DNA of 64,000 nt from Thermococcus sp. (GTDB lineage: Archaea; Methanobacteriota_B; Thermococci; Thermococcales; Thermococcaceae). Made by a program: the position numbers and the translations under genes. The stretch covers positions 40,550 through 104,549 of the forward strand of contig NZ_JALSLB010000042.1 of assembly GCF_026988555.1 (NCBI RefSeq), written 5' to 3'. Shown here in pieces: positions 9,016 through 22,289 of the stretch. The notes under the pieces are model-generated. The model ran no database searches and was not told the origin of the DNA. It saw only the letters and a list, made by a program, of their open reading frames with translations. The first letter of the stretch is position 1, and each line of letters starts with the position of its first letter.

Positions 9016-9600
9016 TCAGGCCTTCGCGAGTTCGATACCCCGCTCAAGGGCCCTGAAGTTGACCTCCCAGAGCCTCTCCCTGAGGGTGAGCCTTATTCCC
9101 TCCAGCAGGGAATCCTTCTTGAGTGGCACAAGGCCTTTCCCGTAGGCGTAGCCGAGCATCAGGACGCCGAGGGTTCTGGGGTTTATCCCATCGGCCTCGC
9201 GCTGGAAGTCCATCATGTATACGGGGCAGATTCTTCCCAGGGCAGCCTCTATCTCCTCCAGCTCCGGGTACTTCTCCTTTCCGACGAGGGTCGTCGCGGT
9301 GTGTATCGGGTAGGCATTGACTACCACACGGCTATCCTTCCCCAAAAAGCGGGCGTTCCTCAGCGCTTCGGCCGGTTCAAGGGCGAGCATGAGGTTTGCC
9401 CCACCCTCCTCGATGAGAGGTGAGTAGACTTCCTCCCCAAACCGAAGGTAGCTGAGGACGCTTCCATAGCGCTGGCTCATCCCAAGGGTTTCACCGATTC
9501 TAACGTTGTAGCCCTTCTGCATCGCGGCGTTTCCAACTATCCTGGAAAGGGTGAGGCCCCCCTGACCACCGACGCCAGTAATTATGAGGTTGAACTCCAT
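9016..9600 (-). CDS. iorB: Indolepyruvate:ferredoxin oxidoreductase beta subunit (IorB-like)
   Basis: The gamma-domain-type subunit of 2-oxoacid:ferredoxin oxidoreductases couples oxidative decarboxylation of aryl pyruvates to ferredoxin reduction. The 194 residues include the CoA/nucleotide-binding start ITGVGGQGGLTLSRI and the family segment ETLGMSQRYGSV. The ATG at 9600 follows GGTGGTG. The catalytic thiamine-diphosphate subunit IorA is normally encoded next to IorB but is absent from this window. It follows guanine deaminase and lysS on the same strand with short gaps. It could serve a distant IorA or be a paralogue with another partner. Confidence 0.85.
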   Translation of the reverse strand: MEFNLIITGVGGQGGLTLSRIVGNAAMQKGYNVRIGETLGMSQRYGSVLSYLRFGEEVYSPLIEEGGANLMLALEPAEALRNARFLGKDSRVVVNAYPIHTATTLVGKEKYPELEEIEAALGRICPVYMMDFQREADGINPRTLGVLMLGYAYGKGLVPLKKDSLLEGIRLTLRERLWEVNFRALERGIELAKA

Positions 9601-9641
9601 CCGCACCACCACGGGCTATGGAACCTTGACGTTTTTAAAGA

Positions 9642-10862
9642 TTAGGACGGCCATAATCGTTTTCCACGCACGTAGGTCGCCACCACGTTCCTCTCATCGC
9701 CCAGTATCATGAGCCGGGAGAGCAGGACTTCGAGATCGTCATGGATAGACGCCAGCGGCCCAGGGTTCAGAACGACAAAGTCAGCCTCCTTTCCGGGTTC
9801 AAGGCTTCCGATTCTGTCCTCCATCCCCAGTACCCTCGCGCCCCCCATGGTCAGGAGATGGAACGCCTTGGCCGGGCTCATCGCGTTAGCGTAGTACGCA
9901 TCCCTCAGGACGTTGAACATCGAAATAAAGGGCCCCGCACCAACGTCAGAACCGAGGGCAATGGTTAGACCAAAGCGCTCATGGGCTTCCAAGTCCATAA
10001 CACCGCTGTGAAGGAAGAAATTGGACGACGGGCAATGGGCTATCTTCGTGCGGGTCCCGGCCAGCAGTTTCCTCTCTCTATCGTCGAGATGAATGGCATG
10101 ACCCACTATGGTTTTCTCACCGAGCAGACCCGCCCTCAGATAAATCTCGGTGTATGATTCAAAACCCGGGAAAAGCCTCATAACCTCGGCGATCTCCCCC
10201 AACTGCTCCGACAGATGGGTCTGGACATAGAGGTTCAGCCTCCTGGCTATTTCTGAAGCCGCCTTCAGGAGGGCCATGCTACAACTCACGGCGAAGCGCG
10301 GAGTTACGGCGTAGAAGAGCCGGTCATCAAAGCCGTGCCATCTTGAGGCCACTCCCCTGATGTCCTCAACGGCTTTCTCGGGCGTTGTTAGAAGCTCCTC
10401 CGGCCCATTCATATCCATGAGAACCTGGCCTATAACGGCCCGTATCCCGCTTTTTGCCGCCTCTTCGAAAGCTATATTGGTGGATTCCCTGTGAGGGGAG
10501 GAGTAAACAGCGGCGGTAGTCGTTCCATTCCTGAGAAGCGCTGAGAAGAACTCCCGTGCAATATTCCTGGCAAGGCTCGGATCGGAGAACTTCATCTCCG
10601 CGGGGAAGATGTGACGCTCAAGCCACTCCAAAAGGGAGTTGCTTATCATGGCCCTCCGATGGAACTGAGGGAGGTGAATGTGAGCGTCAACAAAGCCCGG
10701 GAGTATTAGGTATCCGGAATAGTCAACGAACTCGCCCCCAACGTCCTGTCTCTCATGGGACAGGGAAACTATCCTGCCGTTGTCATCGACGGCCATATAA
10801 CCGTATTCTCTGGGTGATGTGGGGTCTTCAAAACTGAGGATTCTGCCGTGGTATACCTTCAT
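9642..10862 (-). CDS. guaD: Guanine deaminase (amidohydrolase family)
   Basis: The enzyme converts guanine to xanthine and ammonia in purine salvage. The 406-residue amidohydrolase carries the metal motif PGFVDAHIHLPQF (HxH). Further metal and catalytic residues are at THLSEQ, HAIHLDDRE and LGSDVGAG; the PQF after HxH is characteristic of guanine deaminase. The C-terminal composite-sandwich segment GSLEPGKEADFVVL is intact. The ATG at 10862 follows GGTG; a GTG three codons upstream lies in the ribosome site. Other cytosine- or triazine-type deaminases are less likely. It lies between lysS and iorB on the same strand. Confidence 0.88.
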   Translation of the reverse strand: MKVYHGRILSFEDPTSPREYGYMAVDDNGRIVSLSHERQDVGGEFVDYSGYLILPGFVDAHIHLPQFHRRAMISNSLLEWLERHIFPAEMKFSDPSLARNIAREFFSALLRNGTTTAAVYSSPHRESTNIAFEEAAKSGIRAVIGQVLMDMNGPEELLTTPEKAVEDIRGVASRWHGFDDRLFYAVTPRFAVSCSMALLKAASEIARRLNLYVQTHLSEQLGEIAEVMRLFPGFESYTEIYLRAGLLGEKTIVGHAIHLDDRERKLLAGTRTKIAHCPSSNFFLHSGVMDLEAHERFGLTIALGSDVGAGPFISMFNVLRDAYYANAMSPAKAFHLLTMGGARVLGMEDRIGSLEPGKEADFVVLNPGPLASIHDDLEVLLSRLMILGDERNVVATYVRGKRLWPS

Positions 10863-10915
10863 GAATAACACCCGGGAAACTGGTTGGGTTTTGGGATATT
10901 AAAAAGTTTTTAAAG

Positions 10916-12496
10916 TCAGGCCTCCAGGCGGAGGCGCCTGACGACGAACTCCCTGTCAAGTGAGGCTAGGAAAGGCGCGAGCCTCGGACCACGGTCCTTA
11001 CCTATGAAAAGGTTGTATAGCGCCTTAAACCACTCCCTGCTCGTGATTCCACGCTTCTTGGCGGCATCGAAGATAACGTTGTTGAGTTCGTTAACATGAA
11101 ATTTCTCGTGTTCTTCGAGCCAGCCGGCCACCTCAAACATGGCCTCTCGGATTTCGGCCTTGAACTCAATCTCAGGGGGCTCCTCTAGGAGACTGAACTT
11201 GATGTTCTCCGGGGCGTACTTCTCGACCCAGTTCTTGGCAAGCTTAATCCTCAATCTCATCCGCTCAAGGTCCTCCTTGTGGATGTTCTCGGAAATGTGG
11301 CCCTGCTCTTGGAGAACCCTGATTATCCCATCCTCATCGAGGTGGGGCATCTGGACGAGCGTAACCAGGAACCTGAATGGCGCCTGCGCGGTCAATCTGT
11401 CGGGAACCTCCGGCATCGAGAGCTCGTAGGTTCTCTTGAGTTCATCTTCCTCCTCCTGGTTCTTAGCATCCTCAAGGCCGAAGTAAATCCTCTCAATTTT
11501 GTCAAACTCGTCGTAGAGATTAAGCAATCCCAAACCGAGGTCTATCTTCAGCTCCTTGTTAGGCCTAGACTTAGCGTAGATGAAACGGATTATCCCCGGC
11601 TCGAGGACCTCGTAGAGGTCACTGAGAAGGATGACGTTGCCCTTGCTCCCGCTCATCTTACCTTTCTGACCCTTGATTCCAACGAACTCATACATGAGCG
11701 TCATAGGTGCCTTCCAACCGAATACCTTTTCCGAAATCTCCCTGCCTGTGTCGTAGGAACTTCCGGCGGCGAGGTGGTCCTTTCCGGCCGGTTCGAAGTC
11801 CACATTGAAGTGGGCCCAGCGCATCGGCCAGTCCACGCGCCAGCGGAGCTTGACGTTGCCCTCCCTTATGTCGGTTTCACCCTCACTCCCGCAGTGCTCG
11901 CAGTGGTATTTGACATTCCACTCGCCGTCCCAAGAAACGAACTCGGCTTCCCTCCTGCACTTCGGGCAGTACACCATGACCGGCTGCCAGCTCTCCTCAA
12001 GGGGTGGCTGCTTCGCCCTCTCGCGGTAGTTATCGAGAACCGCTTTGATTTCGTCGCGCTTCTCCAGGGCGCGCCTTATCTCCTCTGCGTATTCACTAGA
12101 CTTGTACAGATCGCTCGCGTAGAGGAAGTCCACCTCGATTCCGAGCTTTCTAACTTCATTCTCGAACTTCTCCATAAAATGCTCCGCGTAGCTATCGTGG
12201 CAGCCCCACGGGTCCGGAACCTCGCGAACCGGCCTCGTGAGGTGCTCCTTCCATCCCGCAGGAACGTTCTTTGGAACCTTCCTGAAGCGGTCGTAGTCGT
12301 CCCACATGTGGATGTGACGGACTTTCTTTCCCCTGTCCCTCAAAGCGTGGCCCACTATATAAGAAGTGAAGAACTCTCTGAAGTTCCCTATGTGAACGTA
12401 ACCGCTCGGGGTGATTCCGCTCTCGACAACGTACTCCTCTTTGTCGCCCCTTTCATGAATTATCTTTTCAGCCATATAATCGGCCCAGTGAACCAT
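10916..12496 (-). CDS. lysS: Class I lysyl-tRNA synthetase
   Basis: The enzyme charges tRNA-Lys with lysine in the cytoplasm. The 526 residues form the class I archaeal type: HIGH-like [10 protein letters not shown] near residue 35, the KMSKS-like [10 protein letters not shown] near residue 278, and a zinc-binding insert with CPKC and CEHC pairs (about 175-205). A helical anticodon-binding cage forms the C-terminus. The ATG at 12496 follows GGTGGTGA. The length is typical and no class II LysRS gene is in the window. It is the first gene of a minus-strand run with guaD and iorB, divergent from the membrane kinase gene. Confidence 0.97.
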   Translation of the reverse strand: MVHWADYMAEKIIHERGDKEEYVVESGITPSGYVHIGNFREFFTSYIVGHALRDRGKKVRHIHMWDDYDRFRKVPKNVPAGWKEHLTRPVREVPDPWGCHDSYAEHFMEKFENEVRKLGIEVDFLYASDLYKSSEYAEEIRRALEKRDEIKAVLDNYRERAKQPPLEESWQPVMVYCPKCRREAEFVSWDGEWNVKYHCEHCGSEGETDIREGNVKLRWRVDWPMRWAHFNVDFEPAGKDHLAAGSSYDTGREISEKVFGWKAPMTLMYEFVGIKGQKGKMSGSKGNVILLSDLYEVLEPGIIRFIYAKSRPNKELKIDLGLGLLNLYDEFDKIERIYFGLEDAKNQEEEDELKRTYELSMPEVPDRLTAQAPFRFLVTLVQMPHLDEDGIIRVLQEQGHISENIHKEDLERMRLRIKLAKNWVEKYAPENIKFSLLEEPPEIEFKAEIREAMFEVAGWLEEHEKFHVNELNNVIFDAAKKRGITSREWFKALYNLFIGKDRGPRLAPFLASLDREFVVRRLRLEA

Positions 12497-12760
12497 TCTC
12501 ACCACCCGGCTAAGCTATTCCCTAGGGCTTTTAAGGTTAAGCTTCGTTCGACTAACAATTCATAAAGGGAAAAAAGCACTGATATTAGTAATAATCTTTT
12601 GATAATGTAACTACGGGGGTCAATAAGGGAATCAAAGAGGGTGAGCGGGGGGCATATTGTGGTTCACGTGAGTGATTTTGTCAATGCCCTCACGGTGGTT
12701 GGAGAGACTTCGAGAGTAAGTCATATTAACCCCAACCCGCTTTATTTTTTGGTGGGATAT

Positions 12761-13372
12761 ATGCTGCCCGAATGGACACTCTACGCTCTTATCGCCGCAA
12801 CTTTTATAGTGGTCGCCATCGGAATCACCAAACGCCTCGGTCCCGATTGGGCGTGGATAAATAGGAAGATAATCCACTTCAGCATAGTTCCGGCCGTGAT
12901 AATGTTCTACTACGGCCTGATTCCAAAGGAAGTCTTCAGCGCCGCCGCATTCCTTTTCGCCATCTTTCAACTATGGCCCCACCTCAGGAAGAAGGAGTTC
13001 TCATGGTACCAGATAGAGCACAACTACGGGGAGGTCTTCTTCGCTTTTTCCGCCTCGGTTGTTCCGCTGGCTCTCCCGCGGGAGTACGCGACGGCCCTGT
13101 TACTGACCATGGCGATCAGCGATGGCATTACAGGGGTTGTAAGAGATTTCTACTTCAGGAGACACGGCTTCAACGTGAAGCTCAGGAAACACTGGACCGG
13201 CAGTCTAGCTTACCTTGTCACTGCGGTATTCATCGCCTTTACCCTCTTAGAAGCGGGAACTATTGGAAAAATAGGCTGGGCGGCAATTTTAATGATGACC
13301 GAGTACCAGCCCTGGTTAGATGATAACTTGGCCGTCCCCCTTGTTGGAACCCTTCTGTTTCTAATCTACTGA
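12761..13372 (+). CDS. SEC59/DGK1/VTE5-family membrane protein (dolichol-kinase-like)
   Basis: The family contains CTP-dependent lipid kinases acting on dolichol, phytol or diacylglycerol. The 203-residue protein has about six membrane segments. Family marks are NRKIIHFSIVP (residues 28-38), the acidic SDGITGVVRDFYF and the Lys-rich KHWTGSLAY. In an archaeon a plausible role is phosphorylation of dolichol for protein N-glycosylation, which is inferred. The ATG at 12761 follows GGTGGG at 12751-12756; the in-frame GTG at 12641 has no ribosome site and would add an unrelated polar leader. The 3' end overlaps the DUF366 gene by 7 bases convergently. Confidence 0.75.
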   Translation: MLPEWTLYALIAATFIVVAIGITKRLGPDWAWINRKIIHFSIVPAVIMFYYGLIPKEVFSAAAFLFAIFQLWPHLRKKEFSWYQIEHNYGEVFFAFSASVVPLALPREYATALLLTMAISDGITGVVRDFYFRRHGFNVKLRKHWTGSLAYLVTAVFIAFTLLEAGTIGKIGWAAILMMTEYQPWLDDNLAVPLVGTLLFLIY

Positions 13373-13932
13373 GCCCACCTGACCTTCAGGCTATCTTTCT
13401 TAACCTTTTTGAACTCCCCGATGAGGGCTTTCCCCGTCCTCTCCATGAACTTCCCAACGTCGGTAATGCCAAGCTCCTTAAGGCCGATGGCATCCACGCC
13501 CTCCGGGATTCCTTTGGCCTCGACGTTTATCCCGATGTGAATTTTGACGCTCACGGGAGAGACCGTCGCTATGGATATGCTGAGCTTTTTACCGTTCACG
13601 TATATGTCGTCGCCCTTTCTGTGGGTTTTCACGCCGTATTCAGCCAGAACCCCGCAGAGCCTCGCTATGAAGAGCTTCTGGAGCGTTGAGGCGAAGAGGG
13701 TGTTGACAAGGTCAAAGACCTCGATTATGTAGTGAACCATGTCGTTGCTCTTGATTTCCTTGCTCGCCCTTAAATCCTCGATGTCTATCATCTCCTCCAC
13801 TTTAACGTCGCACTTTCCTCGGAAGACGACTAGCGAGTTTCCGAGGATTCCAAAGTTCTTGTAGGCCCAGTGGCCCCCTATTGCGGAACCGTCGTAGTCT
13901 ATGATTCTATCCTTCACGATGAGCAGCTCCAT
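13366..13932 (-). CDS. DUF366 family protein
   Basis: The 188-residue soluble protein matches my memory of the archaeal DUF366 family. It begins MELLIVKDRIIDYDGSAIGG and has the conserved segments GHWAYKNFGILGNS and ISIATVSPVSVKIHIGIN. Function is unknown; the central beta-sheet and conserved acidic residues suggest an enzyme or nucleic-acid-binding fold. The ATG follows GGGGTGAT. It is a single gene between a convergent neighbour and the 3' side of the rRNA operon. Confidence 0.8.
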   Translation of the reverse strand: MELLIVKDRIIDYDGSAIGGHWAYKNFGILGNSLVVFRGKCDVKVEEMIDIEDLRASKEIKSNDMVHYIIEVFDLVNTLFASTLQKLFIARLCGVLAEYGVKTHRKGDDIYVNGKKLSISIATVSPVSVKIHIGINVEAKGIPEGVDAIGLKELGITDVGKFMERTGKALIGEFKKVKKDSLKVRWAQ

Positions 13933-14046
13933 GATATCACCCCATCCTTTCAGGAAGTTCCATCAACCCTTCAAAGCTTTTTGTGTCCCCACCCACGGGA
14001 TGAACCAATAGAAGGGACGGTGATTTTAACGTCTTTGATAGGTATC

Positions 14047-14079
14047 TCTAGATCCTAGGGGGTGCCCTCAAGATCTAGA
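14047..14079. repeat. Inverted repeat hairpin downstream of 23S rRNA
   Basis: TCTAGATC (14047-14054) and GATCTAGA (14072-14079) pair perfectly, enclosing a second stem AGGG/CCCT with loop GGTG. It lies about 115 bases beyond the 23S 3' end. It may be an rRNA transcript end or processing structure, or a protein site. The surrounding stretch 13933-14160 holds no gene I can support. Confidence 0.5.
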
Positions 14080-14162
14080 ATTAAAAGCCATATTCAATCA
14101 TCAAAAGGACTCCACTGGAAGGTTCTTAATGATCGTGGAAAAACATTAGAATTAAGGGATTG

Positions 14163-14186
14163 GGACCGCGCACAGGCCGATTGACC
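14163..14186 (-). other. 23S rRNA processing stem, 3' half
   Basis: These 24 bases pair with 17264-17287 except at two positions that become G.U pairs. They form the long helix around 23S rRNA that is cut by the tRNA-splicing endonuclease at a bulge-helix-bulge. Confidence 0.8.
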
Positions 14187-14193
14187 TATCAAA

Positions 14194-17256
<3,063 letters not shown>

Positions 17257-17263
17257 TTTTTTG

Positions 17264-17287
17264 GGTCAATCGGCCTATGCACGGTCC
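17264..17287 (-). other. 23S rRNA processing stem, 5' half
   Basis: This is the partner of 14163-14186; 22 of 24 positions are exact complements and two are G.U. It flanks the 5' side of 23S rRNA, just after tRNA-Ala. Confidence 0.8.
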
Positions 17288-17357
17288 TCATCGTGACCCC
17301 TATTCGAGGCCTAGGACCCTTCCACCCCGAGCCTAGCTCAGGATGTGCACTTGTTCG

Positions 17358-17434
17358 TGGTGGACCGGCCGGGATTTGAACCCGGGGCCTCCGGCTTGCA
17401 AAGCCGGCGCTCTCCCAGGCTGAGCTACCGGCCC
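17358..17434 (-). tRNA. tRNA-Ala (anticodon TGC), in the 16S-23S spacer
   Basis: The minus strand folds as a full cloverleaf of 77 bases including an encoded 3' CCA (17358-17360). The acceptor stem GGGCCGG pairs with CCGGTCC with one G.U. The anticodon loop reads CTTTGCAAG with TGC, and the T-arm has GGGTTCAAATCCC. The position between 16S and 23S rRNA is the standard archaeal arrangement. There is no intron. Confidence 0.97.
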
Positions 17435-17458
17435 ACAGAAGCAGGCCCGACATCCCTT

Positions 17459-17477
17459 AAACCCCCCGGACGGATTT
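17459..17477 (-). other. 16S rRNA processing stem, 3' half
   Basis: AAACCCCCCGGACGGATTTT on the plus strand is nearly complementary to 19019-19037. This gives the helix that encloses the 16S precursor for endonuclease cutting. Confidence 0.7.
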
Positions 17478-17486
17478 TCCGGCGAT

Positions 17487-18972
<1,486 letters not shown>

Positions 18973-19018
18973 TGAGCAAGGAGTACGGCCGGTGGGACTT
19001 CCCTCAAGGGGAAGTACC

Positions 19019-19037
19019 AAATATCCGTCCGGGGTTT
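19019..19037 (-). other. 16S rRNA processing stem, 5' half
   Basis: This is the partner of 17459-17477, with a 1-2 base mismatch in the middle. It lies about 45 bases before the mature 16S 5' end. Confidence 0.7.
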
Positions 19038-19039
19038 AG

Positions 19040-19240
19040 TCGGGATGTCGGGCCTGCCTTACCCCCAAGGGACCCTCCTTCCAGAGTTTCCTTGGGAGCG
19101 CATCGTGCTGTGCCCATGGTTGGAGGGCGGGGTTCATTGTGGGTGCTTCGCACCCTGTCCCCCCGACGCCGCCGTCTTGGCACCTGGGCTTTGTCGCACC
19201 CTATTCGGGCGCTCCACCCAATAGCGGTGAACCCCACTGA
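19040..19240 (-). other. GC-rich 5' leader of the rRNA operon
   Basis: About 200 bases of very GC-rich DNA lie between the AT-rich promoter region and the 16S processing stem. They include a hairpin, GGGTGCGAAGCACCC (19141-19155). No protein frame fits. It is most simply the external transcribed spacer; I looked for SRP RNA and RNase P RNA signatures and saw none. A separate small RNA processed from the leader remains possible. Confidence 0.5.
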
Positions 19241-19242
19241 TA

Positions 19243-19347
19243 CAAAATTTTTGCAAAAGGATGTTCCAGGGAGATTTTTGAAAAAGAAACTGTTAAAAAT
19301 CCCAATTATATTCATGAATTTAAACATAAAAACGGCAAAATTTTTGC
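19243..19347 (-). promoter_or_regulatory. Probable rRNA promoter region with two copies of GCAAAAATTTTG
   Basis: The 12-mer GCAAAAATTTTG (minus strand) occurs exactly at 19254-19243 and 19347-19336, 93 bases apart, in an otherwise AT-rich stretch. The stretch starts right after the upstream operon's stop codon (19351). TATA-like cores also lie between the copies, around 19303-19312. This suggests tandem rRNA promoters, or paired sites for a regulator of rRNA synthesis. Confidence 0.5.
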
Positions 19348-19350
19348 GGG

Positions 19351-19617
19351 TTAAAGCAGAAAGAAGAGTATGAGTACGATACCAGAAACCACCGAAACAA
19401 TGACACTCATATTGAGTGCATCGTCGTGGCTCAACCCAAGACCCTTTCCAGTTGACAACCCAACGTAGCCACCGAGGACCGCCGTTGGGATAGAGGCCAC
19501 AAACGACAACCAGCGTCCCCCAAGCGGCATCAACCTGTTCACAAAGAGAACGAAATCAAGGGACGCCAGGAGTGTCATAAGGATGAATCCTATTATGTAA
19601 GGAAAGGTTCTCTTCAT
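19351..19617 (-). CDS. Small membrane protein, function unknown
   Basis: The 88-residue product has three hydrophobic segments (about 5-25, 36-58, 66-88) and ends directly in the last one. I recognise no family. The ATG at 19617 follows GGTGGTG and overlaps the preceding stop as TGATG, so translation is coupled to its sister membrane gene. It is the last gene of the prs operon and lies directly upstream of the rRNA promoter. Confidence 0.75.
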   Translation of the reverse strand: MKRTFPYIIGFILMTLLASLDFVLFVNRLMPLGGRWLSFVASIPTAVLGGYVGLSTGKGLGLSHDDALNMSVIVSVVSGIVLILFFLL

Positions 19618-19910
19618 CAGCGACACCACCCGCAGGCACCCGGTACAGTTATGTAGAACATCGAGACGGAAAGAATGCCAACCAGAAGGGCAAGCTTTCT
19701 GGTGTCCTCTTCCTCTATACCCATAGAGAGAATAAGGCGCTTTGATACGAGTAGGATCACCATGAGCGAGAGAACTATGGAGAGTCCATTCGCGAAGGAG
19801 ATTACCGAACCCAGATCGTCAACCACGAGGAAGGAAACCACCATGAGAAGTCCGGCTCCAAAAAACGTCAGAAATGTTAAGATAGCAGTGAGAGAATATA
19901 TCCCGACCAT
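19617..19910 (-). CDS. Small membrane protein, function unknown
   Basis: The 97-residue product has three hydrophobic segments, with an acidic charged loop (MGIEEEDTRK) before the third. It ends with a cysteine-containing tail, GACGWCR. It is similar in plan to its downstream neighbour and might form a two-component membrane complex; that is inference. It begins 10 bases after the prs stop, with a weak GAGG-type site, so it is probably co-transcribed with prs. Confidence 0.75.
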   Translation of the reverse strand: MVGIYSLTAILTFLTFFGAGLLMVVSFLVVDDLGSVISFANGLSIVLSLMVILLVSKRLILSMGIEEEDTRKLALLVGILSVSMFYITVPGACGWCR

Positions 19911-19919
19911 CGTCCTGCC

Positions 19920-20759
19920 TCACAGCCTTACTATCTTCGGCACGATGCTTATTCTTGAGACCGGCGTCGGTATGGTGTTCGTGACCGCAAGCTCATCCAC
20001 GGCTTGGCTCACCCTCTCCACCGCTCCCTCCGCAAAGACACCGTGAGTTGCTGCAACGAAAACCTTCTCCGCACCCATCCCCCTGAGCAGGTTCGCCGCC
20101 TTGATCATCGTCCCGCCCGTGCTTATGATGTCGTCAACTATCAGGACGTTCCTGCCCTCGATGTCCACATCGGCCGGCCTCATCTCGACTTCCGTCGGGG
20201 AAATGCGCTTCTTCTCGAAGTGGCTGTACTCGAGGCCGAGCTTCTCGGCGACCGCCCTGGCTCTACCGAAAGCACCTTTGTCCGGGGCAAGAACTACCCC
20301 CTCCCCAAGCCTCTCAGCGAAATAATCAGCTATCGCTCCAGCTGGAGACAGATTCACCGCTTTACCTGGGAAGAACCTGAGCGTTTCCGGGTTGTGAAGG
20401 TCGAAGACGTAGAGCTCGTCGTAGTAGAGACCAAGAGCCCGCATAACGGCCCTCACGCTTATGGGCTCCCCCTCCCTGATGACCCTATCCTGGCGCGAGT
20501 ACCCGAAATATGGAATCACCACCCGAAGATTCTCAACCCCGCGCTCCCTGAGTGCATCGCCGATGAGCAGGAGCTCAACTATGTGCTCGTCTTGAGGGAA
20601 GAACGTTGAGCTCACCACCGTGACCTCCTCAGCGCTTCCCAGAACGCGGACATACTTCTCCCCGTCGGGGAACTTCCTAATTTCAATTCCACCGATCTCC
20701 CCACCGAGGGCCGCCAGCTCGTCCCTAAGATGAAGCGCACCTGAACCAACGACGATCAT
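19920..20759 (-). CDS. prs: Ribose-phosphate pyrophosphokinase (PRPP synthetase)
   Basis: The enzyme makes PRPP from ribose 5-phosphate and ATP for nucleotide and amino acid synthesis. The 279 residues match the short archaeal form. Marks are [16 protein letters not shown], the flexible-loop YFGYSRQDR, the substrate segment [11 protein letters not shown] and the PRPP-binding loop [14 protein letters not shown] near residue 210. The ATG follows GGGGTGGT. Two small membrane protein genes follow in the same operon, then the rRNA operon, which might link PRPP supply and ribosome synthesis by read-through. Confidence 0.96.
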   Translation of the reverse strand: MIVVGSGALHLRDELAALGGEIGGIEIRKFPDGEKYVRVLGSAEEVTVVSSTFFPQDEHIVELLLIGDALRERGVENLRVVIPYFGYSRQDRVIREGEPISVRAVMRALGLYYDELYVFDLHNPETLRFFPGKAVNLSPAGAIADYFAERLGEGVVLAPDKGAFGRARAVAEKLGLEYSHFEKKRISPTEVEMRPADVDIEGRNVLIVDDIISTGGTMIKAANLLRGMGAEKVFVAATHGVFAEGAVERVSQAVDELAVTNTIPTPVSRISIVPKIVRL

Positions 20760-20831
20760 GATACCACCCCCATACTTAACATGGACATGTGGAAGGTTTA
20801 TCCTTAAAAATCCAACTATGACACCAACACG

Positions 20832-21533
20832 TTAAACAAGTAGGAGTGCTATCAGCCCCGCCAAGAAGATGCCGTCGAAGGTTCCCGCGCCCCCTATACT
20901 AACCATTGGGGCACCAAGCCTCTTTATCCTGTCCCAGTTCATCAGATCAGCGCCTACGAGAACCCCCATCGTACCGCTGGTGTACGCAACGAGTGGGGGA
21001 TTGCTCCCACCCAATATCAGAGCTAGACCCAGGGCAATAAGGGGCGGTATGAGGGTGGGGATCGCGATACCGAGTCCACGAACGGGACGGGAGAACGCGT
21101 GACTGAGGAACGCCGCAATAGTTACCGAGATAGCGATGTTGAGGAGGAGCCTTGTCTCCCCCAGTAAAGATACCCTGGTCAGCTCGTACAGGACCACACT
21201 AAGTGGGACGAGGGCACCCCCAACGTTAACAGCTATTACAACGCGATGCTCTTCCATATCAAGATAAGGAACGGGATACGGTATCCCCATGAAGACGACC
21301 TGCCTGACCCGCAGTACCGGTTCGTACGTCCGTTCCTCCGCTATGGGAATGTTGATGAAACTGCCAAGGATCGAGAAAAGAAACAGCATCAGGGCAACGG
21401 CCGGCGGGATCCCCAACTTTGAAAAAGCAGCCGCAACTACGCTAGAAAACAGGAAGAACAGGAGGAGGAGAGCGAGGAACATGAGACCAATAACCGGGAG
21501 GGCGACCGGGGGAATGAGGATGCGCTTATTCAT
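20832..21533 (-). CDS. DUF1614 family membrane protein
   Basis: The 233-residue protein has about seven hydrophobic segments and the DUF1614 C-terminal signature SIGGAGTFDGIFLAGL. An extracytoplasmic or cytoplasmic loop rich in Arg and Glu (about 65-100) follows the second segment. Function unknown. The start is uncertain: ATG at 21533 has GTGAT upstream, while ATG at 21542 would add three residues. It stands 72 bases upstream of prs on the same strand. Confidence 0.75.
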   Translation of the reverse strand: MNKRILIPPVALPVIGLMFLALLLLFFLFSSVVAAAFSKLGIPPAVALMLFLFSILGSFINIPIAEERTYEPVLRVRQVVFMGIPYPVPYLDMEEHRVVIAVNVGGALVPLSVVLYELTRVSLLGETRLLLNIAISVTIAAFLSHAFSRPVRGLGIAIPTLIPPLIALGLALILGGSNPPLVAYTSGTMGVLVGADLMNWDRIKRLGAPMVSIGGAGTFDGIFLAGLIALLLV

Positions 21534-21638
21534 CGCCGACATCACAGAAAAAAGAACGTTTCAGTTTATAAAACCAACGTGGGGGACCGGCAAAAACTTT
21601 AAGTCCACCTCCCCCAATGGAGATTGGAGGTATGCCCG

Positions 21639-22274
21639 ATGAAGATTATCTGGTACGGACACGCGTGCTTCTGGGTCGAGACCAACGGTGTGAGAATCCT
21701 GATCGACCCATATCCAGATGTTGATGATGATCGGATAGGAAAGGTCGATTATATTTTAATCACCCACGAACACAGCGACCACTACGGGAAGGTTGAGCTC
21801 CTGTCCAGGCTCAGGGACGCCACCGTCATAGGGCCACCACCCGTTTACATGATGGCCGTGAGTGATGGAATCACCAAAGTTAAGGAGATACACGAGGGCC
21901 AGACGCTTGACCTTGGTAACGGGGTCAGGTTAACGGCGTTCTACATGGAGCACCCATCCAGCCAGTACCCACTTGGATACCTGATAGAAGGAGAGAAGAA
22001 CGTCCTTCACACCGGCGATACCTATACAACGCCCCACATGGGGAAGCTGCGCGGTAAGGTGGACATCCTGATGGTGCCGATAAGCGGACGTTCAACCGCA
22101 AACGAGAGGGAGGCGGTCCAGATAATAGAGGATATCCGACCGCGCATAGTCATCCCCATGCACTACGGCGTCTATGGAACAGCAGATGTTGAGAGACTGC
22201 AGGAGGAGCTACGGAAGAAGCGTGTGTGGGTTCTCCTTAAGATCATGAAACCCTACGAAGAGTTTTCCCCCTGA
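21639..22274 (+). CDS. MBL-fold metal-dependent hydrolase (UlaG-like)
   Basis: The 211-residue product keeps the metallo-beta-lactamase metal ligands: [10 protein letters not shown] (HxHxDH), a His in YMEHPSS, the Asp in HTGDTYTT and the late His in VIPMHYGV. The family includes L-ascorbate-6-phosphate lactonase and many uncharacterised hydrolases; the substrate here is unknown. The ATG at 21639 follows GGAGGT by eight bases; the in-frame TTG at 21624 is rejected. It is 15 bases before radB, so they are likely co-transcribed. It is not of the RNA-cleaving CPSF type, as it lacks a beta-CASP domain. Confidence 0.85.
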   Translation: MKIIWYGHACFWVETNGVRILIDPYPDVDDDRIGKVDYILITHEHSDHYGKVELLSRLRDATVIGPPPVYMMAVSDGITKVKEIHEGQTLDLGNGVRLTAFYMEHPSSQYPLGYLIEGEKNVLHTGDTYTTPHMGKLRGKVDILMVPISGRSTANEREAVQIIEDIRPRIVIPMHYGVYGTADVERLQEELRKKRVWVLLKIMKPYEEFSP

Positions 22275-22289
22275 AGCGATGGTGAGAGA

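Noticed and set aside
12641..12760. 40-residue N-terminal extension of the dolichol-kinase-like protein
   Set aside because: There is no ribosome site at the GTG, and a good GGTGGG precedes the ATG at 12761.
19040..19240. SRP RNA or RNase P RNA upstream of 16S
   Set aside because: The conserved cores of these RNAs were not found on the minus strand.
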